NCBI GenBank assembly: GCA_027575765.1
Contig: JANBPT010000366.1
Coordinates: 1-40,531, forward strand
DNA: 40,531 bases
Direction of reading: 5' to 3'
Source: Tieghemiomyces parasiticus
Taxonomy: Eukaryota > Kickxellomycota > Dimargaritomycetes > Dimargaritales > Dimargaritaceae
The notes beneath the pieces are model-generated. The model searched no databases. It saw only the letters and a program-made list of their open reading frames with translations, and was not told the origin of the DNA. Made by a program: the position numbers and the translations under genes. This document shows positions 10,838-20,603 of the stretch, one piece after another (the first letter of the stretch is position 1; each line of letters starts with the position of its first letter).

Positions 10838-11680
10838 ATGACCTCGAGGCCTGCCCATCCTTCTCCGCCTCCCGCCCTTCGCACCAGCCGCTCTCAGCTC
10901 TCGCTGGACACCGCTTCCTGGGCCTCGGTGGCTGAAACTGGCAGCGAAGGGGACTGGCTTGAGTTGTGCTCGCCTGTCGTCCGGTCTCGTGTCGCTCCGA
11001 CCTCCGCCCGTCCGACTGCAGGCCCCGTCGAGCCTCCTTTGGCCTCGCCGCTCGACTGGAGTCCTACCGAGCTGACGGGCAGCGACCTTCAAAGCCTGCT
11101 CCGACCATCCCTGCTGTCGCACATACTCGAGACCAGCGCCCCTTCCGAGGCGCCCCCGCGGTCCCGCAGCGAGCTTGCCCTGAACGCGTGTTCTACCTCC
11201 CCGCCTGGTGCAGCCTCTGTCGCCTGGACCACAACCGCCCGGTCCGTCGCTGGTGACCGGCCGGCGCGGCGGCGGGGTCCCTCCCCATTTCCCCGCGACC
11301 CCGAAGCCACCGTAGCCTTACTGCGGCGTTACCTGGCCGAGAACCGCCGGGCTACCTTGGTTCGGCCCGCGCTCGCCGCGTCGTACCGCCCCACCACCCC
11401 GCGGGCCACCGGTCCCCGCACGGCCACTGAGCTGCCGACTGCGGCCCCGCCCGCTCCGGAGGACGTGCTCGCCAGCGCGTTCGCGGGCATGGCAGCTGCC
11501 GACGCCTTCGACCCTGACACGGCCGTTAACGGTACCGCATACTCTTATTATGACCCGGCTGCCCTGGACGCCTGGGACTCCATCGAGTTTCGGGGAATCT
11601 TGGCCGGTCTGTGGGGTAGCGTACGCCGTCGTGTCCAGACAGGACTATTTAGCGAGTTCCCCCCTGACGCGGCCCCGTAG
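10838..11680 (+). CDS. unknown protein, 280 aa, Ser/Pro/Ala-rich
   Basis: Intronless frame. I chose the ATG at 10838 because an earlier in-frame codon is not ATG and lies in the C/T-rich leader. The protein is largely disordered-looking, rich in Ser, Pro, Ala and Arg, with no membrane span or signal peptide. Two parts look less random: the N-terminal stretch around SWASVAETGSEGDWLELCSP (about residues 28-46), and an aromatic C-terminus (YYDPAALDAWDSIEFRGILA, then LWGSVRRRVQTGLFSEF). W40-L41-E42-L43 preceded by acidic residues fits an Atg8-interacting (LIR/AIM) motif, but short motifs like this occur by chance. Codon composition matches neighbouring genes. I do not recognise the family. Confidence 0.62.
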   Translation: MTSRPAHPSPPPALRTSRSQLSLDTASWASVAETGSEGDWLELCSPVVRSRVAPTSARPTAGPVEPPLASPLDWSPTELTGSDLQSLLRPSLLSHILETSAPSEAPPRSRSELALNACSTSPPGAASVAWTTTARSVAGDRPARRRGPSPFPRDPEATVALLRRYLAENRRATLVRPALAASYRPTTPRATGPRTATELPTAAPPAPEDVLASAFAGMAAADAFDPDTAVNGTAYSYYDPAALDAWDSIEFRGILAGLWGSVRRRVQTGLFSEFPPDAAP

Positions 11681-13190
11681 CTGGGTTACTCCTCTTACTC
11701 TGCTCGCTCCTCCATTTATTGATTGTCAATTTGACCGACCCATCAGTTCACTAGAAATACCCCCTCCGTTGTACCATATGTCGTTGCCGGACAGATTCGG
11801 TGCCTGTCTTTATCTACCCACTTGTCTGTAAACGTTTACTAAAGGGAAACCAGTTGTGACTTGCGCCGTACGAGGATCACTACGTGGCCTCGGGGATACC
11901 GAACTGTACCCATAGATCGAGAGTGGGGCCGCGAGGGAGGCAGAGGAGAATGCCAAAGGCATGACTTGACTTGACCGACCGGTGAGGCAGGAGACGGCGA
12001 ACATACTAGCTGACAAACAGTAGTAGCCCTACTAGCCCCAGTTGGACGGCGGAGAAGTAGACGCAAGGGCTGCCGTATGGGGCGGTTGGCCCTGGCCCTA
12101 AATGGCACGCCGCGGAGAAGGCGGCGTTGGGCTTCTAGATGGTAACTTGGCGCAACGACCAGATTCCAACCGGCTGGGCGGTGGCAACCCGGAAGCCATT
12201 ACCGGTTACCGATGTCCCTTGATCAACGGACCCCGTTGACGAGCAACGTCACGTCAGGACTAGTCGTTTCGGTTTCGAGGTTTACCCGGTTTTTCTGGCG
12301 CCTCCGGTGGGCGCTACGCGCTGCGCGACCGATAGTGACCCCAATCAACCCGAGAGGACCCTCAATAGAGCTAGTGACTGGGCGGCAACCCAATTAGTGA
12401 TGGTGCCCGACATCGAATAGGGCAGGAAAGGGAACAACGCCGGGAACCATACCTTGGTGCCCAGGGGCACGTCCGGAGATTTTAGCCCTCCGAAGTAGAC
12501 GTATTGGGCTAGCCGTATACAACCACCCTGTGGGTATAGTACTGCTTTCGGATGAGTTGAGGATGGGGAGGGGACTGGCGTGACCATAATAAGGTGATCG
12601 GCTGCCCTTATGCTCATTTTATTTAAGGGAACTCCCTGTTGGTTTTTTTGTTCCGCTCTATATATAGAGTGCTAGGGATTGACCTTTGCTTATAGCTTCG
12701 ACGGCCGGTTCCTCCATTCGAACCAAACGTTATGAGGTAGGAAACGACCGCTCCTCCCACCCCCCCTACTCTCGCTTGGTATATACAACGGAGGGTGGTG
12801 CAGCAGAAGTATTGAGGTGCGCCCCAAAACCCTGGCCAAGCCTCGCCCCGGGGGATCATGGGTTGCAAAGGTTTCTAGGTTATTTGCGGGAGTATGATTT
12901 GGCCCTGCACCGCTGCGGCTGAATCAGCAGACGGCCCTGATGGGCGGGGAAATCGTCCATAGGGGGAACTATGCTCCCTTGACTTGCAGTGTCTCGGTGA
13001 GGTTTAGTTTGCCAGGGGTCGGAAGGTCAGCCGGCCGGAGGGGTACTTCAAAGCGAGAAAGGCACCGACTCGGCTGGACCGTTGTCCATTCGCCCGTGTC
13101 TTCGAAATACTAGGTCCCGGCACTCCCGCTGGCCATTATAACTGTACGACCCCGACCGTTACGGCTTACTGCATCCACCCCTCTCTGGTC
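11681..13190. other. intergenic, no gene recognised
   Basis: About 1.5 kb with only short overlapping frames on both strands, none with a domain or splice pattern that I can support. An upstream non-coding or poorly conserved exon of the coilin-like gene could lie here. Confidence 0.4.
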
Positions 13191-13874
13191 ATGCCTCCAT
13201 CCTTAGCGCGGACCAAGATCCGTTCCCTACGCCGTACCCAACGGGCACGGCTTCTGGCCGCCCTCCAACGCTGCCTTACTCGGAAGTCGGCGGTCGACAC
13301 CACCCGGATCCACCTGCATTTCCGGGATGCTGGGATACCTGTAGAGACGGTCATACCCGCCCCACCCGTCCCGCGCGAGTGGTACGAACAGCCCAGTTCC
13401 TCTCCCGTGGCAAGCGACGTGTTCCTGGATGCACTGTCCAGCCCCTGTCCGGGCTCGCCTAGCCTGGACCAGCCTGGCGGTATATTCATCACCCGTCGCG
13501 AGCACGGGGACGCTGTCGATCCGACCTGGCGGACGCGGTCCCGCCGGCCCCCGCCCGCCCACCAACAAAAGTATCCGGTGGTTATGGCCTACGAACGGCA
13601 GCACGGAGCCCCCACCAGTGAGACCAGGTCGACCGCGGAGTTCGAGGCGATGCCCAGCCTTGACCGTGCCCCGTGTCGGGGCGACACGTTGGCCTTCAAG
13701 ATGGTTACCCTCGCCTCGGACCTAGTACCTACCGTTTCAGACTGGCAGGTAGCGCGAGTGACCGCGGCCGACACCACCGAGGTGACGTTGCAGTTTCCTA
13801 CTGGAACACTCGACCCCAATGTAATGACACTTCGGCCGGAGAACCTGCTCGACCCCCGGCGGCTACCTAGTTGA
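13191..13874 (+). CDS. coilin-like Tudor-domain protein
   Basis: Single open exon, 227 aa. The C-terminal 75 residues (about 153-222) resemble the atypical Tudor domain of coilin: a hydrophobic lead-in (FEAMPSLDRAPC), then RGDTLAFKMVTLASDLVP, TVSDWQVARVTAADTTEVTL and LRPENLL. Coilin has the matching order 'GD-IAFK-LEL-P-VSD-EG-V'. Coilin scaffolds Cajal bodies and snRNP maturation in the nucleus. The N-terminal half has an Arg-rich helix-like start (residues 8-32) and a basic patch (WRTRSRRP, 113-120), suitable for nucleic-acid binding or nuclear import. The N-terminal ubiquitin-like domain of animal coilin is not visible; it may be divergent, absent, or on an exon I did not find. The main alternative is another small Tudor/SH3-like barrel protein. 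Confidence 0.6.
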   Translation: MPPSLARTKIRSLRRTQRARLLAALQRCLTRKSAVDTTRIHLHFRDAGIPVETVIPAPPVPREWYEQPSSSPVASDVFLDALSSPCPGSPSLDQPGGIFITRREHGDAVDPTWRTRSRRPPPAHQQKYPVVMAYERQHGAPTSETRSTAEFEAMPSLDRAPCRGDTLAFKMVTLASDLVPTVSDWQVARVTAADTTEVTLQFPTGTLDPNVMTLRPENLLDPRRLPS

Positions 13875-14985
13875 GCCTTCTAAGGGTCGCCTGGGCCGGA
13901 CGCCTTCGGGGCCCTAGTGGAAGCGGTGCTGTAACTAACAGGGACACCCATACCCACATGGTGTACCATACATTTCCAGTATAAAGACTCGTTAATGAAG
14001 CCCAAGCAGTGAATGGCGACCGGGCTGGTAACCACCATGCGCAGGCAGACCCAGCCACGGGTGGTGTGGGCCTATTGTGGCCGTTTTATTGACACGTCAG
14101 CGGCTGACCTCCACAGGACGGCGGCAGACGGTCAACGGGTGGGGAGGTGTCGAGCGATGGGACGAATGAAGGGAAAAATGGGGCGGGACAAACAGGAGAA
14201 CCAGGGGGGGGAGAAAGAGAGAGAAAGGACACCACCAATCGCCTGCACCTCGGCTACTGAGTGGGGGGTGGCCGTGGCCAGGCAACCAGCAATTTCAAAA
14301 CAAACAACCGAAGGCGTCTCATCATAGGGGGAGTCGTAGTGAATGGGCCGGCAGCGGGCCGCCGCTGGGAGGGGCAAGGCACCGTCGCTCTGCACTAGAA
14401 GGCCAGACCAGGCCCGCCCTCCTCCGCAGAAAAGCCCGCCGCTTCCATCGTGGCGGGAGCGCGGCCGCGGCCCCTGCCTTCCTCCCGTCTTCCGCCATTA
14501 GCCCCTCCCCCAGCAGCAGCCATTACCGTCAAGGTGTCACCCAGCCGCTGCTCGCCCCCCTCCCCTCCCTCCGCCTTGTATGCCTAGGCCCTCCTCCACC
14601 TTGTATGCCTGTGCGTCCTCCTTCCCTGTCCCAACGGAGCACACATGCTGAATCTCTCTTCCGTTTACCACTTTTCCCGTTCCTTACCTACTTCATCTCC
14701 TCCCCCATCTCTGTTGACACTTTTATTTCTCCGCACTTGCTCTCGTCTAGCCCACCTTCTGGATCATAAAACTCAATCCCGCTCCTTGTTTTTCTGCACT
14801 GTGATCGCACTCACCGGTTCGTCTAGGCCAGCCAGTTCCCTCCTCCTGCCACGCCACGTTAGCTGCTACCCACCCGCTCTCAGATTAAACCGCTTCAATC
14901 CCCCCCACGGCGTTCGCATACCCAACCTCCCTCTCCCTCTCTTTGCTGTGAGCTGGCCACCCTGGCGCCCGCACCCGCCTCCACA
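13875..14985. other. intergenic and long C/T-rich leader of WEE1
   Basis: No gene recognised. From about 14400 to 14985 the plus strand is strongly pyrimidine-rich, fitting a long 5' UTR or promoter of the Wee1 gene. The 356-codon antisense frame from 15965 down to 14895 is a by-product of GC-rich coding sequence. Confidence 0.45.
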
Positions 14986-16800
14986 ATGACCATGACGCCG
15001 CAGCGGAAGGCCGTCCCCCCGCCTTTGGCGTCCCTAGACGATGGCGGCTTCTTTGCCACCCCGACCCTACCGGCCTCGCGCACCAAGCGGCGAGCCACTG
15101 CTACGGGACTGCGGTCCCCGCCTGTCACCGTGTTTAGCCCCGCTGCCCCGCGCCTACCTGCCCCCGCTACCGACGACGGCTTCTTTACCCCCCAACCCGC
15201 CAAACTGGTCAAACCCGTGGCTAGTGCTTTCCACTCCACCGGCCTCCTGTCCAAACGCAACCGCCCCAAGCCGGCCGAGGTCGCCACTCCCACTTTCGTC
15301 CCTGATACACCCTGCAAGAAGACCCCCGCGCGGTTCGCCTTCACGCCGACGGCCGCCGCCACCCCAAACGCCCGCCTCACCTTTGGTTCCCCGTTGGCCC
15401 TGCCGCCCAAGAAGCACCGCATCCCGTCGCTCGAGTGCCTCAAGATTGTCAAGAAACCCCACCTCGCGCCCGCTTCCCCGTTTGACGCCCCGCGACTCGC
15501 CGCTGGCAGTCCGTCCCCGCCACCCCCGCCGCCCTTCCCACCCACCTCACCCACGCGGTCGCCCGTCCTGGGCCAGCCCGGCTGCCGGCACTCGGATGCG
15601 TCGCTGGACGACGCCTTCACAGTGTACGGCGGGGGTAGTCGCCGGGACTCGTGGCTATCCCTCACCGGTTCACCCACCTCAGTGTCCTCCCTGGCGACGC
15701 TGCACTCGTACGCTGCCCACGACTCGCCTACCCAGTTTGCGCGCACCACCGACTGGGTTCTGGGTGTCCAGACCACCACCACTACCGCCACCACCACTGA
15801 CGCCCGGGACATGATGCTGTGCGATGAGGATTCCTCCCCCCGTCCTTCCGCCTCGCCGCCGCCGCCGCCCTTCGTGACCGCCCACGCCCATTTTCTTACT
15901 CCGGCTTTCTTTGAGCGCACCCGCCACGACCCGCACCGCCTCCCGCTTGACGACCCCGGCTCCACCGCCCCTGCTCCGGACTACCTGACCCACCAGTTCG
16001 TCGTCCTCGACCAGATTGGTGCCGGCGCCTTCTCTGAGGTGTTCAAGGTACAAGACCGCGTCACCGGCTGTCTGTACGCCGTCAAAAAGGCTCGCTACCC
16101 CTTCGGTGGACGCAAGGATCGTCTCGGCCGTTTAGAGGAGGTGCAGACCATGTGGGCCCTTGGTGCCCACCCTCACGTCGTCCAGCTCTACAATGCCTGG
16201 GAGCAGCACGGGCACCTGTACCTGCAGACCGAGCTCATGGAGAACGGTAGCCTCGATACCTTTCTGGACGCGTACGGCCAGCTGGCCCCGCTGGCTGAGG
16301 ATCGCGCGTGGCACATTCTCGCTCAGGTCGCCGCCGGCCTACGCCATGTCCACGACGCCCATGTCCTTCACCTCGACGTGAAACCCGCCAACGTGTTCAT
16401 TTCCGACGACTGGTCACTGAAACTGGGCGACTTTGGCCTCTCTACCCACGAAGCTGCGGCGGGCGAGATTCGGGACCGCGAGGGCGACCGGGAATACATG
16501 GCCCCCGAGGTGCTGGGCGGGACCTACGGCAAACCGGCCGATCTCTTCAGCCTGGGCCTTCTCTTGCTTGAGGTAACCGCCAACGTCATTCTCCCGGACA
16601 ACGGCCCGGCCTGGCAGAAACTGCGTACAGGGGACCTATCGGACGTGCGGTTCGATGTAGCCACCTCCACCGAACTGGTGGCTTTGATCCGTGCCCTCCT
16701 GGCTCCCCTCCCGGGTGACCGTCCCACCGTCGAGGCCGTGCTAGCTCACCCTCGGGTCGTCCAGGCCCTAGCTGCTGCTCCGGGCGGCTCTACACTCTGA
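14986..16800 (+). CDS. WEE1: Wee1-family inhibitory kinase of Cdk1
   Basis: Intronless, 604 aa (a second ATG two codons in is also possible). Wee1/Swe1/Mik1 kinases phosphorylate the conserved tyrosine in the Cdk1 glycine loop and delay mitosis. Kinase domain at about 337-592: glycine loop GAGAFSEVFKV (345-355), lysine in YAVKKA (367), catalytic loop HLDVKPANV (462-470), DFG (482-484), and the Wee1-specific activation segment EGDREYMAPEVL (499-510). The family signature NVILPDNGPAWQKLRTGDLS follows. The N-terminal 330 residues are disordered and full of Ser/Thr-Pro; TPQR (4-7) and TPCK (108-111) fit the full Cdk consensus. DDGGFFATP (18-26) and DDGFFTP (63-69) repeat a short motif. Length is moderate compared with yeast Swe1 or Wee1 (800-880 aa). 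Confidence 0.95.
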   Translation: MTMTPQRKAVPPPLASLDDGGFFATPTLPASRTKRRATATGLRSPPVTVFSPAAPRLPAPATDDGFFTPQPAKLVKPVASAFHSTGLLSKRNRPKPAEVATPTFVPDTPCKKTPARFAFTPTAAATPNARLTFGSPLALPPKKHRIPSLECLKIVKKPHLAPASPFDAPRLAAGSPSPPPPPPFPPTSPTRSPVLGQPGCRHSDASLDDAFTVYGGGSRRDSWLSLTGSPTSVSSLATLHSYAAHDSPTQFARTTDWVLGVQTTTTTATTTDARDMMLCDEDSSPRPSASPPPPPFVTAHAHFLTPAFFERTRHDPHRLPLDDPGSTAPAPDYLTHQFVVLDQIGAGAFSEVFKVQDRVTGCLYAVKKARYPFGGRKDRLGRLEEVQTMWALGAHPHVVQLYNAWEQHGHLYLQTELMENGSLDTFLDAYGQLAPLAEDRAWHILAQVAAGLRHVHDAHVLHLDVKPANVFISDDWSLKLGDFGLSTHEAAAGEIRDREGDREYMAPEVLGGTYGKPADLFSLGLLLLEVTANVILPDNGPAWQKLRTGDLSDVRFDVATSTELVALIRALLAPLPGDRPTVEAVLAHPRVVQALAAAPGGSTL

Positions 16801-17589
16801 TACTCGCCCCCCCCCCTCGGTTTCGCTCGCACCCCGCTTCCTGTACCATATAATCCATCTTTATCCGTTGTGGTTGTCATTTTTTCTATCTCTCTCTCTG
16901 GCACGCGCGCCCTGAGCCGTTCTCCCCTACTGCCTTTCGTCCTCCACGGCACACCCGTCAATTTACTACACCTTGGCTGCTTTCCTCGATAGCCACCGAC
17001 CGATGGAGTGAGGCAACGTTTAGGCGGGGCCGGTGTCCTGCCTCTCCTTCCCCGTCCCTATGCCATTTACTGCTTTCAGCTTCATTTTGACAATTTTGGT
17101 TTTGTTCAATACCTCTTTTTCTTTTTGAATCGTTATTTCGTCACCCGGAGACCTGTTCCCTTTGCTCTTTTGACCCCCTCCACACCTCACCAACCATCCC
17201 TCTGTACTACCTTACACATCACCCACTCTTCCTTACCGCCTCGCATGTTCCCCCCCAATTTTACTGCCTTCCGCACCCACCCCCTCGCGATTACGGCTGC
17301 GCCTACGGGATCTCTACCGTCCGCCGTAACTTTCAATTATTTTTCTATACTATTTTTTTTTGGCTTTGCATCTCACCCTCCCCACCCCTCTGTATCGCTA
17401 CCTGTCGACACCTCCCCACCGCTGTTCGCCCTCCCCCCATCGCGACCTGCTAACAAGTCACATCTTCAAATAATAAAAAAAAGACACGCCATCATTCCTA
17501 ACCCACTTAAACCTTTGGCGTCGCCCGGTTTTTTTATTCCTCTGCCCGGACGTACCGGCGTTCTTCTTGGAACAATTTTACCTCTGGGA
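16801..17589. other. intergenic between convergent genes
   Basis: Contains the 3' ends of WEE1 (+) and the substrate-binding-like gene (-). It is T- and C-rich on the plus strand (for example 17090-17420), with a C run at 16806-16815. Open frames here are low-complexity and not supported as genes. Confidence 0.45.
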
Positions 17590-18595
17590 TTAAATCCAGC
17601 GGGCCAAACCGGCATCCACCAGTTCCTCGGGCTGACGGTCGGTGGTCTTAACCGCCCCGGCCTGGGTGAGCACCTGTAGGCAGCGTGCCATCTCCTCGCG
17701 GTCGACCCCGCGTACGTCGGCCGGATAACGCACGGTGGCGAACCAAGCCAACGCATCCACGCGGGAGTACTTGAAGCGCTCCATTAGGTAGCGTAGGGAC
17801 GGCGAGTCCTGGTCACCTGCCACCGCCATTCCGTCCAAAAAGTCAGCCACCGCTTCGTTGAGTATGCTCAGGAATCGGTCCACGGCAGCCCGGCCGGCCG
17901 GTTCGGCGAGTAGGCCGTCCACGCGGGCGGCGATAGTGAATGACGACCACGGTGGCACCACGTCGCCAATGTGGCGGAGTTCCCCGGCGTCGTAGAGGTG
18001 CTTCGTGGTGAAATAGTCCCAGAGGAAGGCGTCGGCAGTACCACTCGTGACCCCTCCGGCCAGACCGGCCAGATTGTGCAGGACCGTGAACCGCAGCGGA
18101 GAGCCCACGGCGTTCCAACCCTCACGCTCGGCCAAGTACAAGGCCATGATGTGGCTGCCACTGCCGTAGCGACTGATGCCGATGGTGCCCCCGCACAGGT
18201 CGGCCAGGGTAGTCGGCGCGGCGGCGCGGCCAGTCGACACGGCCCAGCGTAGTGGCGAGGTCACGTAGGTGCCCACCACGCGCACGGGTTGTGGATCATT
18301 GGCGACGGCCGTTACCAGGCCTTCCGTAACGCAAAAGGCCAAGTCAAGCTCACCTCGTTGCAGACGAGCGACCATGTCGCCGGTACCGGCCTCGCAAATC
18401 ACCACCTCGACGTCCACGCCGCGGGCGGCGAACAGGCCGTCCCGGGCGTATAGAAAGACCGGCGACGAGAAGTGTTCGGGGACTGGGACGAAGTGAGAAG
18501 AAGGGAAGTTGCGGGGTGAGATGGCGTACTGATTAGACGCTGAGCTCAGGCCATAACCGAGCGTAGGACTTACCGACACCGAGACGGAGCTTCAT
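17590..18595 (-). CDS. periplasmic-binding-protein-fold protein (NMT1/THI5-like, Ca3427 type)
   Basis: Two exons: 18595-18574 (only 22 coding nt) and 18482-17590, giving 304 aa. Splicing joins MKLRLGV to PEHFSSPVFLYARDGLFA, the usual opening of the fungal Ca3427-like type II periplasmic-binding-fold family. Further family-like blocks are VICEAGTGDMVARLQRGELD, LAFCVTEGLVTAV, GTIGISRYGSGSHIMALYLA, ADAFLWDYFTTKHLYDAGEL and DVVPPWSSFTIAAR. There is no signal peptide, so the protein is probably cytosolic. Relatives include bacterial ABC-transporter binding proteins and the fungal HMP-phosphate synthase THI5/NMT1. THI5 itself has conserved His and Cys residues that I do not find here, so I do not call it a thiamine synthase. 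The ligand is unknown. A 91-nt intron directly follows the first seven codons. Confidence 0.83.
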
Positions 18596-19180
18596 GGTGA
18601 CGGATTCACAGGAGGGAGAGAGAGCGTGCGAGAGAGGTACGGGGAAATAGGGTGAAAGGCAGACGGGGTTGGGATGGGTGCGGGGAAATGAGGAGAGGTG
18701 AGCGGTCAGGAACGGGCAGTCCAATGTAGAGTATTAGTAGTGAAACACCACGACCGGTCTTTAAGGCCCGCGGGGCTGAGCCCGGCGAGGGGCATTCCCA
18801 AGGGGCCCGCGGTGGGCCGGTGGGGAGACTAACTATAGCAAGGTAGAGCGGGCCATGGTCCAACGCCACCTCGGATGCTCTTGGCCCAATGAGGGAGGAG
18901 CTATCTCGGCCAGCACCTCTGCTAGGCCGGGGCGGTGGGGGCACGGCGGTGGCTCTAAACGCACGGAGCGCATGCTTGTGCTGGTCCATCCCCACGGGTC
19001 GCAGCTGGGGGGCTTATTCAGGCCAAGGTATTACGGCGGAGTAAATTTTATACAAAAGAGACCATTAGGCAACGGCGCGCAACACCCCTGCATCCACTTG
19101 CCAACCAACACTCCGTACAATAACCCAATGACGTAGCGATGCAACGAGAACTTTATGGCGCAAAAGGAAATGGAGAGCGG
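18596..19180. other. intergenic, no gene recognised
   Basis: Holds the promoter of the substrate-binding-like gene (right of 18595; G/A-rich on the plus strand, hence C/T-rich in its leader) and the 3' flank of SEC66. No open frame with recognisable content. Confidence 0.45.
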
Positions 19181-19932
19181 CTAGGCTCGGCGCTGCTTAA
19201 GGCCCGCCGGGGGGTCGGCCATGGACGTGGCAATCAGGGTCGAGGCACTGTAGTTGGCCTCGTCGGCCCGCCAGGCGGCCACGCGGCGGGCAAGCTCCTC
19301 GTGGGCCGCCCGTTGCTCATCGCGGATCCGCTGGGCCCCGGCGGCGCGCTTCTCCGTCTTCTCCCGTAGCTCGCGCACCTTTTGGTGGCCCAGAATCTCG
19401 GAAGACAGCTGGAAGATACCCTGGCCCCAGCCGGGGCGTAGCGAGTTGGCCTCCTGGACCATATCCATCATTTCATTCTCCAGCTCGGCTTCGGCGGCCT
19501 GGAACTGGTTCCAAATATCCTCGCCGATGGAGCCGCTCTTTACCAGGGCGCTCAGGGTCTGCTTCTTGGTCTGCAGGTCGATGGCACGCTGGACATCAGT
19601 AACGGCCCGTTTAATGAGGGCCGACTGCAGGACGGCCGGGGGCACCTTGTCGCCAGCCTCTTGTAGGTCATAGTAGAGGTTGCGCTCCTGGTGTTCAGGG
19701 AACCAGGACTCGAGTTGGGAGAGGGCTAAGGGTGGCGCGGAGGGATAGGTTCATGAGGGTGAGATGAGAGGACCATAGAGCAGAACAGGTGGGGGGGGTG
19801 CAGCATAGGCTCCGTGAGTGGTCGCAGGGTGGACTTACCTGCTTGCTTGCGGCGATGGTAAATGCTCACGAAGGTGCCAAAGACGACGGCCCAGCCGGCG
19901 GCGTACCCGGCGAGTAGAACGTAGGACGACAT
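19181..19932 (-). CDS. SEC66: SEC66 (SEC71), Sec63-complex subunit of ER translocation
   Basis: Two exons: 19932-19839 and 19725-19181, joined in phase to 212 aa. Sec66 sits in the ER membrane with Sec62, Sec63 and Sec72 and supports post-translational protein import. Exon 1 encodes a short lumenal start and one membrane span (YVLLAGYAAGWAVVFGTFVS) followed by YHRRK. Exon 2 begins with the family hallmark ESWFPEHQERNLYYDL, then KVPPAVLQSALIKRAVTDVQ, SGSIGEDIWNQFQAAEAELE, and EANSLRPGWGQGIFQLSSEI. These match Sec66 in order and spacing, and the length (212) is close to yeast Sec66 (206). The C-terminal 60 residues form a charged coiled-coil-like tail. The 113-nt intron has a GTAAGT donor. Confidence 0.93.
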
Positions 19933-20603
19933 GGTAAGATGGAAACGACGAGCGAGATTGGCGGCGTAGAAAGGGTGCAAATGGGCAATATGGATGAGGC
20001 AAATGGCTAGGATGGATGGTGGAGCGCCGATGAGGATCGGTGACAGGAGGGGGGGATGTAGAGCGACGGGATGAAGCCAGCGGGCCTGCCATGGCACATT
20101 GCTCGCCGCCGGGGGGTTCCTCGGCCCACGGCTGCTTCGCTGGGCCGCGGTGATTGGCCGGTTATCGGTAGGTCCGCGGGCCCTTCTTCGCCCGCCATCG
20201 CCCTTAAAACCGCCGCCCCCTTTTCACTACTCTCCTCCCCCACCTCCTGTCACCACCTCTCTGCCTGTATGGTTATGAACCACACCATGGTTCGTGGAGC
20301 CCATGGGGGGCCTTGGAATCTTCACAACTCGCTCGTAACGGACTACGTCACCTAACCAGAGGGTCCGACGATTACCCCTTTGGTCTTGGGCGCCCAGCCG
20401 CCGTTTGGCTGTTATTTGTTAACTGAGCGACACCACTTTAAGCGTGGCTCAAGCCAGCCCGACGCACCATAGGATTAGCATGCCACAAACAGGGGGGGGG
20501 GGTGAAAAAGGACCACGAGTGTTTATATATAAGTTGCTACCAGGCAGACAGCCGCAGGGGTCTCGAGAGCGGAGGGGGGGGGAGAGGGGTCAAAACCGAC
20601 CGC
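19933..20603. other. intergenic, no gene recognised
   Basis: Contains the SEC66 promoter and the COX6 3' flank. G runs at about 20490-20500 and 20573-20581 are C runs in the transcribed sense of the minus-strand genes. No supported gene. Confidence 0.45.

Noticed and set aside
12651..12730. Possible tRNA in the stretch with GGTTCCTCCATTCGAACC
   Set aside because: No acceptor stem, D arm or anticodon arm could be folded around it.
14895..15965. 356-codon antisense frame opposite WEE1
   Set aside because: Gly/Arg/Ser/Val-rich mirror of GC-rich coding sequence, with no domain. The sense strand encodes a clear Wee1 kinase.
17008..17679. 223-codon plus-strand frame after WEE1
   Set aside because: Phe/Pro/Ser-rich translation of a C/T-rich non-coding stretch that runs into the 3' end of the minus-strand gene.
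17590..18595. Calling this gene THI5/NMT1 (thiamine pyrimidine synthase)
   Set aside because: The fold family fits, but the His- and Cys-containing active-site motifs of THI5 are not visible, and the opening PEHFSSP matches the Ca3427-like branch.
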